From Saccopteryx bilineata (taxonomy: Eukaryota > Chordata > Mammalia > Chiroptera > Emballonuridae), in assembly GCF_036850765.1 (NCBI RefSeq), contig NC_089495.1, forward strand, positions 27,124,875-27,188,874: a stretch of 64,000 nt of DNA. The letters are read 5' to 3'. The translations under genes and the position numbers were made by a program. Numbering within the stretch: the first letter of the stretch is position 1; each line of letters begins with the position of its first letter. Below the pieces are notes generated by a model. The model made no database searches. It saw only the letters and a program-made list of their open reading frames with translations, and was not told where the DNA came from. Below, one piece after another: positions 9,230 through 22,089 of the stretch.

Positions 9230-12200
9230 CTGTAGACCAAGCTGCCTGAAGAAAGTGATCAGTAATTTCCCTTTCTACTAAAATAAGAAGCACAATTTTT
9301 TGGAGAAGGATAACTGAATTCAGAGTTTCTATAATGTATCATCAACAAAGTCAAGTATGCAATTTAAAAAATATACATATTAGGAAACTACAGTGTTTGA
9401 ACCACAGTCAAGAGAAAAAGTAATCAAGAGGAAATGAGCCTGACCAGTTGGTGGCGCAGTGGATAGAGCATCGGACTGGGATGCGGAAGACCCAGGTTCA
9501 AGACCCCAAGGTCGTCAGCTTGAGCGTGGGCTCATCTGGTTTGGGCAAGGCTCACTAACTTGGACCCAAAGTCGCTGGCTCTAGCAAGGGGTTATTCGGT
9601 CTGCTGTAGCCCCACAGTCAAGGCACATATGAGAAAGCAATCAGTGAACAACTAAGGTGTTGCTGTGAAAACTAATGATTGATGCTTCTTATCTCTCTCC
9701 GTTTCTGTCTGTCTGACGCTCTCTCTGTCTCAAAAAAAAGAAGGAAATGATCCTGAGGTGATCTAGATATTGGAATTAGCATACAAGTATTTTTAAAAGC
9801 TAATATAATTGAAGTGTTATAAAATATAGGCTCATAAAGAATGAACAGAAAAAAATCCACAGAAAATTAAATACTATAAACAAGAACCAAATGAGTGTCT
9901 TAAACAATGAAAATTGCAATGTCTGAAATAAAGAACACTGCTGAATGGACTCAGCAGCAGACTAAAGATGAAGGAATAATTATTCAGAATACTTTAAAAT
10001 CAATGAATAAAAGTATTCAATATGAAACAAGAAAGAAAAAAATGAAAAATAATGAAGAGTCATAAACATGTGGGAAAATATTGACAGAGTTACACAACAT
10101 ATTCATAACTCTGGAAAAGAGCAGAAAGAGATCAGAGAAAATATTTGATGTAGTAATGGCTGAAAAATCTGCAAATCAATGAAAACTAGAATTTATAGAT
10201 TTAAGAAGCAGTGTGAACTCCAAGGAGAATAAATACAAAAGAGATCAAATCCTGATACATTATAGTAAAACTGCTGAATTAAAAAATAAATAAATAAAAG
10301 AAATTTGAAAACAGCCAAAGAAAAATGACACACTGCATGAAGGGGAAATAATGAATGATAGCTGAACTCTCATCAGAAACAGTAGCATCCATAAAATAGT
10401 AAAACATAAAATTTAAATACCAAAAAGGGGAAACAAAAACAAAACCTGCTAACTCAGAATTTTATATATGAAAATGTAACAGTCAAAAATGAAGGCAAAA
10501 TAAAAACCCTTTCAGATAAATAAAGATGAAGAGACTTGTTTCTCTGTTGTTCTGCACTAAAAGAAATGTAAAAGCAGTCTTTTAGACTTAGAAAAATGAT
10601 TTTAGATAGAAACGTGTGTTTTCTAGAAGTGATAAATATGTGTGTAAATATAAGAGGTTATTTTTCTTTCTTAAGATTGAAAGAGAAGAACTAAGTTGGA
10701 CGAGTGACAATCTCTGGCTTTATGACTTATTATAAGCTACATTAATCAAGACAATATGGTACTGGTGAAAAAATAGACAAATAGATTAATGGAACAGAAT
10801 AGAGAACCAGGAAATAGATCCACATAAATATAGTCAACTGATCTTTGACAATGGAGCAAAAATAAACTTTTCAACAACTGAAACTAGAACAACTGGTCTT
10901 CTACATTAAAAAAAAAAGAATCTAGACCTATCTTATACTTTTAACAAAATTAATTCAAAATGGATCACAGCCTATGTATAAAATAAAAAATTATAAATTT
11001 CAGAGAAGATAACATAGCAGAAAAACTAGATAACCTTAGGTATAGCTTTTTAGATAAACACAGTCCATGAAAGAAATGGTTGATATGCTCATCTTCATTA
11101 AAATAAAAAGGAAATCAGTTCAGTCCTGCAAAAGAATATGACAAGAAAATGAGAAGCTGAATCACAGACTGAGCATAAAAATTGGCAAAAGGCATATCTG
11201 ATAAAGTACTATTATGCAAAATATTCACATAAAGAATTCTTAAACTCAACAATAAAGAAAACAACTTGTTTTAAGAATGAGCCAGATATCTTAACAGGCA
11301 CCTCACTTTAAAAAGTATACAGATGGCAAATAAGCAAATGAAATGATGTTTCTCACCCAAGGAAATGCAAATTAAAGCAACTATGAGGTACCACTACACA
11401 CACTTATTAGAGTGAGAAAAATCTGGAACACTGACAACATCAAACGCTGATGAAGGTGTGGAGCAACAGGAACTCTCACACATTGCTAGAAGAAATGCAA
11501 AATGGTAGAGCCACTTTGGAAGATAGGGTGCTATTTTATTAGAAAATTAAACATACTCTTACCATACAATTCAGCAATCATGCTCTTGGTTACCCAAAAG
11601 GACTGAAAACTATTTTTGAACAAAAACCTGCAGATGGATGTTTATAGCATCTTTATTAATAATTGCCCAAACTTGAAAGCACCTATGATGTCCTTTAATA
11701 GGTAAATATATAAGCTCTGGTACATCAGGCAGTGAAGTCTTATTTAGTGCCAAAAAAATGAGCCAATAAGCCACAAAAAGACATAAATGAACTTAAAAAC
11801 ATGTATTATAAGTGAAAAAAGACAATCTGAAAAGACTACATGCCGTACGATCTACCAATACAACCTTCTAAAAAAGACATTAAATAGATAAATGGTTGCC
11901 AAGGGTTGGTAGGAAAGAGGGAAGAAATAGATGGATAAAATGTATTTTTAGGAGAGTAAAAGCACTCTATATATTATTATAATAATGAATGCACATCTTT
12001 GAAACATTTATATAAACTCATATAATGTGTAACATTAAAAGTGGACCCTAAGGTATAACATGGAGCTTGGGTGATTATACATCAATGTAAGTTCAACAAT
12101 ACACCACTCTGGTGAGTGATTTTGATAATGGAGGAGATTCGCAAGTGTGGGCCAGGGGATATACAGGAAATCTCTGTACTTTCCTCTCAATTTCGCTATG

Positions 12201-12240
12201 AACATAAAACTATTATAAAATGATTATTAAATAAAATAAT
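9230..12240 (+). repeat. Old L1M, sense, internally deleted, with a nested SINE
   Basis: Left part (about 9230-10670, apart from the SINE) resembles the L1M leader and ORF1 region: a 'gatattggaattagcatac' block near 9765 and an ORF1-end-like 'tttcagataaataaagatg' block near 10510. From about 10720 the text jumps to late ORF2 and the 3' part, with hallmarks 'attaatcaagacaatatgg', 'aagaaatgcaaaatggtag' and 'gcactctatatattattat' near the end. Most of ORF2 is therefore missing between about 10670 and 10720. All frames are destroyed. Confidence 0.8.
9438..9737 (+). mobile_element. tRNA-derived bat SINE, 'C-type', sense
   Basis: The head is 'gcctgaccagttggtggcgc' with B-box-like 'aggttcaagacccc'. 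The body has 'ggctcatctggtttgggcaa' and related units, followed by 'cacatatgagaaagcaatca' and a CT-rich end plus A tail. Flanks 'gaggaaatga' and 'aaggaaatga' look like a slightly diverged target duplication. It interrupts the sense L1M. Confidence 0.88.
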
Positions 12241-12598
12241 TAAGTTTACAAAAAATAAAAGAAAAATTATTAATGATGTTGGGCAAAAATTATTAGTGAT
12301 TCCCTAAAGAAGATGGAATGAATTTATTCCCAGCAGCACCTAGGATGGTGCAAGACATCCTAAATGAGGCTGCAAGACATTGTGGAAGTTTATTCTGATT
12401 ATTTCTACTTTCTCAGAAAATTGGGAAATAAACTATAAATTGAGAGTCTTTAAGAAAGAGAGGAGAAGGTATGAAACATTTTTTAGGAAGGTGCTACTTT
12501 TTCTAATCTTTTAGTAATTACAATGTGCTATCCCTTATGTAGAGACTACTGTCTGCCAGTTTAGCTGATTGTCTGCTTATCTCAAATTATCATTTTCT
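12241..12598. other. Unassigned sequence
   Basis: No gene or clear repeat is seen between the L1M end and the L2 tail. Confidence 0.4.
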
Positions 12599-12599
12599 C

Positions 12600-12748
12600 T
12601 GCTGAGATCCCTGAAATAGGCAGTGTTGCCACTGTACTGTTGCTTGGGAACTATGATCATGTCTTTGTAATTCTGGCACCTGTTTCAGTGTCTGGAACAC
12701 AGTGAACATTTAATCAATGTTTAAATCAATAAGTATTTAAGACCTTAT
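12600..12748 (+). repeat. L2 3' end, sense
   Basis: 'gggaactatgatcatgtctt', 'cagtgtctggaacacagtg' and 'acatttaatcaatgtttaa' follow the L2 3' tail order (gggcagggactgtgtctt ... agtgcctggcacatagtag ... aataaatgtttgttgaa). Confidence 0.7.
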
Positions 12749-12749
12749 T

Positions 12750-15535
12750 GTATTTGTGTATATTTCTGATTTTTTACATACTGTATCTCTATCTGTTGAG
12801 GGCATGTATGTACTGTTAGTTCCTGAACACTTCCCAGCACTGATTATCCAGGTATATCCAGAATACTCTGTTTCTCCTAAAGTTAAAAAAAAATGCTTCC
12901 TTTTAAGGAATATTTAATGACTCTATAAATATTAAGATTTGAAAATAATCTTTACACTGATCTATAGCCCAGGGCAGAGATTTCAATTGTTTCTAATGTA
13001 CTATCAGCACAAATAATTTTACCCTGGAAGGAAAACTATACTGTTTGAAATCAAAGAGATTGTAATTGGAAGTACAGATCTATTTGGAAAGTTATTTTAG
13101 TACTCTCATGACTGTAGACTTGGATTACATATTAAATGAGAAATTATGATCCACATCAATGTCAGTATATAGTGGGTGATTAATATATGTAGCTAAAAAA
13201 ATAAATGCTTGCAATTATATTCCTTTTTTTTTTTTTAAACAAGCTGACATTGAGAGTTGGAGACACAAGTTACATTAAACTATCTTTTGATCAAGGAAGA
13301 ATCACTTGAATGAAATCCCATTACAATATAAATGTAAGAGTTGTAAGCATCCAATGACACAGGGGAAGAAACTATAGTCAAATCTTTTTATGTAGGCTGA
13401 AAAAGGACAATTACATTCAACAGTCAAGTTTTAAACATAAAGACAAATTGAAGAATATCAATGAACAAATGGACCTTACCATTGCAAACCTACTGTAAGT
13501 GCTGTACATGTTTGGAACAGAAAAAAACATCCTCATATCAGTGAAATAGATAGATTTGCCATGATGCATTTGAACATAGCTTCACACAATCCTACCCAAC
13601 TGTCCAGTAGAAATTCAAGTCAGTTTTAATGTAAAAATTAAAAATATGTAACCTTATTTTACATTAGCCAATGCATTATGTCATAACACTTACATTTTTA
13701 AGTAATAATATTGTAATCATTATTAGGGAATTCCTTCACAGAAGAACTCCACGGGGAAAACAGAATGGTCCTCTGTTTCCCACTTCAGTGCCTCTGAAGC
13801 TTTTTTATGTCAAGCATCGAACTAGGACCAAGATTCTGAACCCAAGACCCTACTAATTTTCAGTTTACTCTTTTACCCTGTTTTCTTTCCAGAGTACTCC
13901 AAGGACAACAACACCAGCAAAGCAGCTGAGTATTTTTACTCCATCTTTGGAGAACCTGCCAACATGGTCTTGCCTTCCTAGAAAATCTGTAAGTACTCTC
14001 TTATGCTTGCTGCATGGTTCTCCATGACATTCAGCACAGTGTAGATTTGTGATTGATGGGTTGGTTAGCTGTGGAAACACACTTAATAGTGGGCAGTGAG
14101 CCCAGGAATAAAGAAAATGCTCTGTCACAGCTGAATTTCCAATATTTCTGTGGTGCTAGTCATGGCTTTCTTGTTGCTCTACTTATCTGACATCTACTTC
14201 TCATCAGCCCTCACCAAGTACAACTATTGATGTTTCACTGTTCTTTACGTTGACTTTCTTTGCCGTTCCACATCCCTAAAAAAATACTCTGAAGATGTTT
14301 TTGTGTTGCTTTTCATGTAAAACGCCAAATCTTTGAAACTTACTTTATACAATGATTAAAAAGAAAAAGAAAAGGCTGTTGGCACAAAAACTTTACTTGG
14401 GACGTCCTTCCCCACAACACTAACATCACTGCTTTTGAGCCTTTCTTCTTGCTTTTGTTGTTCTATTCTATGACAGCAACTCTATTTAGAACCTTGGACT
14501 ATCTCCATTCATAAAAGTGAAGAAACTGTTAATTGTGTCAAAAGCTTAGCATCATTTAATAACACTTTTTAAAGACTGTTGAAGGCATTGAAAATATTTA
14601 GCTGCCAGGTGAACTTCAGTAAAGTAGCGAGATTAGGCAGCACAGTGTTCCAGTTCAATGAGCAGCAGGCTGGATTTAAAGAATGTCAGTGAATGGAAGA
14701 GAAATATGATTAAAATGTCGGTCCTGCCAATAGTCAATTACTTTTTCCAAAAAAATATTCGAACAGAGTTCCTCAAGCAGTTTATTGTGTCTCTTATCTC
14801 CACGATCACCTTTCTTTTGGGGGCAAATAAAGCCTACAATATAGTTTTTCAAATAGTTTCTTACTTTTGAAGTAAAAGTAAACCTTCAAAAATGATATAA
14901 TTATTATTTGACTACCAAGCGCTTGAATGTTCTAGCCTGGATTATCTTTCTACTAAAAATTTTAGCTCTATAAAATTTAAAAAGGTTATTATAATATTAA
15001 TTACATAATAAATATATGCTATACATTATCATATGTTTTATGCACAATGAATAATTATAAGAAGTTTTGGATCAACCAATGTAACATTTCAGACCAGACC
15101 TTCTGAAACCCTGCTTCAGGTTTAGCTGGCTGGCCTTTAAGAGTAGCCCTTCTGTTTTACAATGAGAAAATCTTTTGTTTATGAACTAACAAGCCAGAAG
15201 AAAAGAACAATGCCAGGATAACAGTTGTTCTGAAGAATGTCGTGCCAGTTACACCCTCCTTGTTTTTCTTTCAAATTATGTTAAAAAATAATGTTCATTT
15301 GTACACATTCTTTAGAAAGTAGGAATGCACATAGTAAACAACTTTTAAAAATGAGAAGGAAGTTGGAAGTTTACACTACCTGCCTTCTAATATTTTAATA
15401 TTTTTGTGATAAAGACAATGTAGTATTAGCATCAAGACAGAAAAAAAATATAGAACAATAGAAGTGGCTAGGCCATTCAGTTCACACTCATGTGGTAACT
15501 TATTTTGCTTGTATTTTTTATTAAGATATAAAAAA
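12750..15535. other. Unassigned intergenic sequence
   Basis: About 2.8 kb with no gene or RNA recognised. Open frames at 13671-13856 (+), 13865-14128 (-) and 14658-14870 (+) match nothing I recognise and lack supporting context. Diverged interspersed repeats probably account for part of it. Confidence 0.4.
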
Positions 15536-15539
15536 TTTA

Positions 15540-17130
15540 CTATGAATAGCTTTTAACAAATGGTGCTGGAAAAGTTGAATAACTATAAGCAAGATATGAA
15601 TATTTATCTTACAGTTTATACAAAAATCAAATTGAAATTGAGCTAGGGTTACTGTAAGAATTCAAAATCTAAATTATCTGAAAGAAAATAGAGGGAAAAA
15701 TCTTAGTGATCTTGGGCTTGGCTACAATATTTTTAAATAATATACAAAAATAATGAACTATAAATGTGAAAATCAATAGTTTAGACTTCTTCAAAATTAA
15801 AAAAAAATCTCTTCAAAAGATACTTCTATGAAAGTGAAATGACAAGCCACAAACATTGATAAAATACTTGAAAAACATATATTTGAGAAAGACTGGTTTT
15901 AGATTAAATAAAGAATACCAACAAATCAATGTTAAAATGACAAAAACCTGTCCTGGCCGGTTGGCTCAGCAGTAGAGCATCTGTCCAGCATGTAGAAGTC
16001 CTGGATTTGATTCCCGATCAGAGCACACAGGAGAAGTGACCCCTTCACTTCTCTACCCTTCAACCCTTCCCATACTTCCCCTCCTGTAGCCATGGCTCCA
16101 ATAGTTTAAGCAAAGTTGACCCTTGGCGCTGAGGATGGCTCCATGGCCTTGCCTCAGGTGCTAAAATAGTAACTCAGTTGGCAAGCAACAGAGCAGTGGC
16201 CCAGAGAGGTAGAGCATCACCCCCTATGTGCTTTACAGGTGGATGCTGGTTGGGACATATGTGGGAGTCTGTCACTGCTTCCCCATCTCTCAATTAAAAA
16301 AAAAATTCAATTTTTAAAAATAGGCCAAAAAAATTAAATAGACATTTCACAAAGATATATGGTTGTCAAAAAAGTATTAAAAAGGATGTTCAATATCATT
16401 AGTTATTAAAAAATGGAAAATTTTTATCACAATGAAATATTACTACATACCCATTAGAATGACTAAGATTAAAAAAAATTTTAATCATTGGTGAGAATAT
16501 GGGGCAAGTAGAATTCACATTTACTGTTGATGGAAATGTAATTTGGTTCAACTATTGTGAAAAATGTTAAACAGTTTCTTAAAAAGTTATACAAAAACAT
16601 AATATGTAACTCATATATTCTACTTCTAGATTTTTACCCAAAAGAAACAAAAATATATGTCCAAAATATTTGTTCATGAATATCCAAAGCAGTTTTGTCA
16701 TAGAAAAATAGAAACTGTAAACAATCAATGTTGAATGAATAAATAATTTACAATATAGTCACACAATAGAATACTACTCAGCAATAAAAAGGAATAAACT
16801 ATTGATACAATAGTATGAATTTATCTCAAAATAATTATGCCAAAAAAAGAAACTAAATAACAGAGTTCATACTGCATGGTTTCATTTATATAAAATTCTA
16901 AAATATTGAACTAAACTATAGTAACAGGAATCTATTAAATAATTGTCTGAGGTTAGGGATGGGGGCTTGGGATAAAGAGACTACAAATAGTTACAAAAGA
17001 AGCATAAGGAAATGTTCATTGTCTTCATTGGAAGGTGTATGCATATGTCAAAAATTACCAAATGATAAATTTTAAATATAAGCAGTTTATCAAGTGTCGA
17101 TTATACATTAATAAAACTATAAAAATATTT
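15540..17130 (+). repeat. Old L1M 3' part, sense, with nested SINE
   Basis: The text follows late L1 ORF2 and 3' sequence: 'caaatggtgctggaaaagtt' near 15560, 'gaacttcaaaattaaaa'-type text near 15790, then after the SINE 'attagaatgactaagattaa', 'actactcagcaataaaaagg' and 'acagagttcatactgcatgg'. These are classic L1M 3' landmarks. Frames are lost. Confidence 0.82.
15951..16305 (+). mobile_element. tRNA-derived bat SINE, 'A-type', sense, older copy
   Basis: The head 'tcctggccggttggctcagc' and the B-box-like 'ggatttgattcccgatc' are followed by the A-type CT-rich and second-half modules and an A-rich tail. It has lost most CpG compared with the copy at 8724, so it is older. It interrupts the L1M. 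Confidence 0.85.
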
Positions 17131-17305
17131 TAAACAAAAAGCATAAATCTATTTGTATACATTCTTAAGAAAGTAAAAATAACCAGCAGAACTTCTGTTA
17201 TGTTTACTAATCCACCCTCTTTGCTTCATATTTTTCTAATCAAGCCTCCTAAGGTTCCATTTTGATGCTGCATGTTGTGTTGGGTCAGTGGAAGAGGAAA
17301 CTGGA

Positions 17306-17480
17306 CCTGTGCTGGTTAGCTCAGTTGGTAAGAGCACTGTTACAAAAGGCAAAGATTGTGGGTTTAAGCCCTGGTCAGGGCACCTATGGGAAGCAACCAA
17401 CGAAAGCACAATTAAATGGAATAACAAATGAATGCTTCCTTCTTCCCTCCTTCTTTCTTTTTCTCTCTTTCTCTCTAAAA
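17306..17480 (+). mobile_element. tRNA-derived SINE, 'D-type', sense
   Basis: The head 'ctgtgctggttagctcagtt' with 'gggtttaagccctggtcagg' as the B-box region is followed by a short body and a CT-rich stretch (17428-17475), then an AT-rich tail. Two open frames on opposite strands across it are artefacts. Confidence 0.82.
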
Positions 17481-17499
17481 TGATAATCATAATAAATTA

Positions 17500-18492
17500 G
17501 TAAGTAAGTAAATAAGGAAAACCTCTATCCAGGGCCCAGGAAGGGTATGAATCTCTCTCTCCAGCTTCACACACTGCTTACCAAAGCCCAGAACGGCACT
17601 GTGTTTGGAAGAGAATTTGTTATGTTAATAAAGCAAAAAGCATTTTAACGTACCAGCATTGACCATGGAATTTCATTAAAAAACTCCTTTTGTTTGGAAC
17701 CAGACCTTTGCTTCTATACCCTGGAAATGACTCATTGCAATAGGACCTCTGTGATACACCTTATTCATCTCATCTACAGAGTGAATTCTGAAACTTTTCC
17801 TGCCATTAGGAATTCCACTTTGTGATACGTGTGTGTTACCAGGTGTCTCAAAAGACTGTAGAGATCTCTCATACAGACCACAATAAGAGTTACAACAGAA
17901 AGTTACAAAGATAAAACCAGGTGAATCAGTAAGCAATTTCAGTAAGCAATCTATGTTCAATTCACTTGAAGACGAATTGTGCTGTATAGCCAAGAATGAA
18001 GGAGCTCAGTCTGCTTTGGAAATGAGAAAAAATAAAAAAGCTTTCCAAAAGGGACTGAGCATTGGCCACTTGCCTTCTTCGGGCCTTCTCAGCCTTATAA
18101 TTTGAGAAAATAATGGCAGACTGAGCTACAAGTCAATTCTGACCAGAGTAGAGCAGTATATAAGGAGATCCCTTCCCACCATCAAGGAATAGCAAGTCTG
18201 AAGTTTGCATTTCTGCATTAAACTTGGTGTCAACTTTGAACACTTGTATAGTCACTGAGTTGTAGCTTCTCACCACTCATTTGCAAAGAATTTCTCTACT
18301 CCTAAGGTTTGATTTTTTGAATTATCTGATTACATTTCAATTCACTTCATTGAATATTCACTAAATCCTACTGTCTGCTTTGAATTCAATTAAATCAAGG
18401 GACTATAATATAAATGCTGATCAAAATCCTACCAGTTCATGAAAATACAAGTCTAAGAAATGCATGAACCATGACCTCAGTGAATGCATATC
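17500..18492. other. Unassigned sequence with a TATA-like motif
   Basis: No gene is recognised. An open frame at 17676-17993 (-), 105 codons, has no known relative that I can identify. A TATA-like 'tatataagg' lies at 18157-18165. Confidence 0.4.
18157..18165 (+). promoter_or_regulatory. Candidate TATA box
   Basis: 'tatataagg' is a strong TATA-type match in moderately GC-balanced sequence, with 'attaaa' (a weak polyadenylation-like hexamer) at 18217-18222. The pair could be part of an unrecognised LTR or of a tissue-specific promoter, or could be chance in AT-rich DNA. No exon downstream is recognised. Confidence 0.2.
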
Positions 18493-18508
18493 TAAAATAG
18501 GAGACTGG

Positions 18509-18860
18509 CCCTTAGCCAGTTGGCTTAGTGGTAGAGCATTGGCCCAGCATGTAGAAGTCCCAGGTTCGATTCTCAGTCAGGGCACACAGAAGAAGCACCC
18601 ATCTGCTTCTCCACCCCCCCTCACCTCACAGCCAAAGCTCCACTGGAGCAAAGTTGTCCCAGCTGCTGAGGATGGCTCCATGGTCTCCACCTCAGGCACT
18701 AGAATGGCTTAGTTGCAAGGGAACAGATGAGCAGAGCATCGCCCCCTTGTGGGCTTGCCAGGTGGATCCCGGTCAGGCACATGCGAGAGTCTGTCTCTCT
18801 CCCTCCGCACTTCTCATTTCAGAAAAATACAAAAAAATAAATAAATAAAAATAAGTAAAA
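18509..18860 (+). mobile_element. tRNA-derived bat SINE, 'A-type', sense
   Basis: The head begins 'cccttagccagttggcttag' and has 'caggttcgattctcagtca' as the B-box region. The second half and A-rich tail follow the A-type plan. Exact 16-bp duplications 'taaaataggagactgg' lie at 18493-18508 and 18861-18876, so the ends are firm. Confidence 0.93.
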
Positions 18861-18876
18861 TAAAATAGGAGACTGG

Positions 18877-21840
18877 ACACCAGCCGTCTTACTAATCCTG
18901 GTCACAAACCTATATAGCGTCTGGTTTTAGAAATCTCTTCCTGTGACTATTTTTCTGTTACTAACCCAAAATTTTCGCTACTACACTAGGGACCATTTGG
19001 GACTTGTTGGGTACTGATCCACAATGTGTATTTTCCAAAAGCTTGGACTCTGTGGTTTGAATAACTGACAAGCTATCTCAGGGTCATCCCTTCAGTTAAT
19101 TGTTAGCACTGCCCGTTTCTACTTTCTTCCCTACCAACTTGCTGTATATATTCCATAAATATTTATACCAAATTCTCCACAGGCTATGAAACACCAGTCA
19201 ATATTAGCTCTAAATGTTCTTATGGACCACTTTAAATACAAATATTGTATCTGACTTACCAGAAATTCAGGCAGAGATCCAAATTAAGTGTAACTATCAA
19301 GAACCAAGAGCTCTAGTGCCAGGCAGAAGCAGAAACCTTGGTTTTACTCAGCTGTTAAAACAATAATTTTTCTAGGTTAGAAGAATCTGCTCATGCTCTC
19401 TGACACAGTAATAGAAGGAACTTGTAGATAGGGGGATGCTGAAGGAAATACTTAAGGACAGCATTAATCTATGAAAGCTGGTCTAAAAAAATGAGAAGGG
19501 GTTATGAGAAAGTGCATAGAAGAAACTTTGGCAAAGTTAAGGAACACAATTTTACGTGATGCTGTGCTAGACTGAGAGGAGCACCAGGAGAACATGGATG
19601 ACTTTAAGATGTTGAAGGCAGTGGAGGAACTCAAATCAGAAGTGTCTTATTCTGCCGCTATCATAGATGCGATCAGCACTTTCAGATGATATGTGTAGGA
19701 GTGCTAGCCTACGGAAGTTAATAAGTGGAATAATGTGGAGCAGTTGCTGTGGAAGATGTTTCTTGTATCCCCCACATATAAATAAGTAAAGGACTGCTGA
19801 GCAGCAGGGAAGCCCTAACTGTGTTTACTTAGCATGAAATTGCAGTGGGCCCAATTATTTTAGTTTTTTGACTCTCTTTGGCTACTGCTGACAGCCCAGC
19901 TGAAAGAGTAGAGATGATGCTTGATGGGGTTATCCAGGGTTAGGTCTCTATAAAGTAGACTTGCAGAAGCTTGGGAGTGGTGTTGGCAAACTCTAAGATG
20001 TTATGAGATATCATGGAATTGTCTGACCATGGGTTCCAAGCTTTGTAGAAAGGCAAGTGCATTCTGACAGAGTCAGTAGACGACAGAAACTGGGAAAGTT
20101 ACAGAGATTCAAGGTTATGAATACGTTGAAAATCATGTCAACAAGGAAAGAGGATCAGGATAAAGGCCTGATAAAAACATTATGGTCAGACTTACACACA
20201 CACACACACACACACACAAGCGTCTTAGATCCCATACAGAATGATCATGAGGTCTGTTGGGCATCATTACTGTTATGTACCTGGAATGGCAGGAACTAAG
20301 AATCAAGACAATAGCAAAAAAGCAGAACAGAGAGAAATGTGTAACATAGATACTATACTCATGGCGATACGTGGAGGAATGCTCTGGATGTAGGTAGATG
20401 AATGTGGTGAACATAATCGGTCATCTAAAGGATATAAAGAAAATGACATAGACCTCCAAGGTTATTGAGTAGAACCAGAGTCTGAAAGCAGCCAGAGCAT
20501 GAAAGAGGTTTTTAAAAAAGTGACTCCATCCACTTGCTTCAAGAATTGTCAAGGCAAAGGAGCAGACAATGATTGGTTGGAAATTTAGGAAAAGTATCCC
20601 ACTGGAGTAACCAATTTTCAGTTAACGCTAAGAAGTAGAAGGATCACTAGAGGAGGGGTTTTTCATTATAGGAAAATTTTCTTCCTTACAGTACCACAAA
20701 ATTTCCATATAGCCCAATTAAAAGGAGCTAAGGGGAGAGATGGAAAACGAGTAGTGCTCCTAAAGCAGGAAGTCTAACCTGGAAAAGTGTGAGTACAGAA
20801 GACAGAAAAGAAAAAAGGAAGTGTTCAAAACTGGCATGAAGGAAGTGTTTAAAAATGAGATACATTATCTCTACTCAACTCTTCTTTATTAAATTTATCT
20901 ACAGTTTCACATTCCTACTTACAGATAATACTTTGATATGGAAAAATAAAAGAAATCATTGAGGGTTGGTAGAAGGGGGAAAAAAGGTGAAAAGTCAAGT
21001 GAGAAAAACATTTAGAATTCAATCAATTCTTACAGAAAGTGAATTTAATGAAGTTAGCTTATCTAAACGTCCTCAGCTTGGAAATAGAAATCATGTCCTC
21101 TAACCATACTGCCCCTAGTGAACTGTCAGCCAAAAGACTCATCATTTCACCTCACCCTTACTATTAGCTAGCTTTCTTTGCATTATTTTTAATCACTGCA
21201 CTCTTTTTTTTTTAATTCTCATTGTACATATAAACCACACAAAAAAAGCAGATTGCTTTACTCGCGTGGAGTCTCTTGTTGGCCAGGTAAACTCAGCCTG
21301 GGCCCAGGTGCCAGCAGTCCCGCACGGGCTTCGTTTTTTTCCTTAAGTGGAACGGAAAATCAACTTTGAGCTTCAATTCAGGATTCTCACATTTCCACTG
21401 GCAATTTTGATCAATATCTTATTTTATTAAAATTAAAAACAGTTACAGGGTTTTCTAAACTACTCTTTTTTCTTTTATGTTTAATAGTCTTTCCTTATGG
21501 ATTAACATGTAAAATATTAACGACGTTACCACTGACAAATGTTTAAATGTGATCGAATCAGTTACTCTTCCTGGGTTTCTAGGTCACTTATATGTGAAAT
21601 GAGAAAGTTGCACTGCACTATCGTCTCAAGACAGGCAAGAAGATGCAAGAATTTGCTATGAAACTCCTCATCTGTCCTGTCCGCCTTTCCCTTTCCCCAC
21701 AGAAGTTCAAAGTGTCAGGATTTCCCACCTCCTCCATGAGTTCAGAAGTCTGTTTAGTTCTGAAACGGGCATCGAGTTCTGAAATCAACCCTACGGGTCG
21801 TGCTGCAGTAACAAATGGTCCCCAAACACAAATTTCAGTT
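18877..21840. other. Unassigned intergenic sequence
   Basis: About 3 kb without a recognisable gene or RNA. A (CA)n tract lies at 20193-20219. The part 19560-20700 has the look of an old dispersed repeat, but I cannot name it. A small CpG-bearing segment lies at 21255-21355. The open frame 20133-20414 (-) runs through the CA tract and is not credible. Confidence 0.4.
20193..20219. repeat. (CA)n dinucleotide microsatellite
   Basis: About 13 uninterrupted CA units. Confidence 0.95.
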
Positions 21841-21844
21841 ATGA

Positions 21845-22085
21845 AAGATAAATAAGTTCTGAAGATTTAACGTATAGCAGTGTAACTATAGTCACGATCT
21901 TATATAGTTGAAACTTGGTAAGAGGTGAGATCCTAAGTGTCCTCACTACCGTAGAAAAGAAAAAGAAAAAAATGACTGTGAGATGATGAGTATGCTTATT
22001 AGTTTTGGTAAGGCAATTATTTCACAATGTACAATATATACATATCAAAACATCAAGGTGTGTACCTTAAAACTATAATAAAGAT
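21845..22085 (+). repeat. L1M 3' UTR end, sense
   Basis: The order 'taagttctgaagatttaacg', 'agaggtgagatcctaagtgt', 'ggcaattatttcacaatgta', 'acatatcaaaacatcaaggt' and 'gtaccttaaaactataataa' is the familiar last part of an L1MA/L1MB-type 3' UTR. It is heavily 5'-truncated. Confidence 0.78.
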
Positions 22086-22089
22086 GGAG

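Noticed and set aside
17676..17993. 105-codon minus-strand frame
   Set aside because: No recognised family and no supporting signals. Left inside the unassigned stretch.
19560..20700. Possible retroviral or LTR-related relic
   Set aside because: The texture suggests an old dispersed repeat, but I could not match ordered landmarks to any family, so no call is made.
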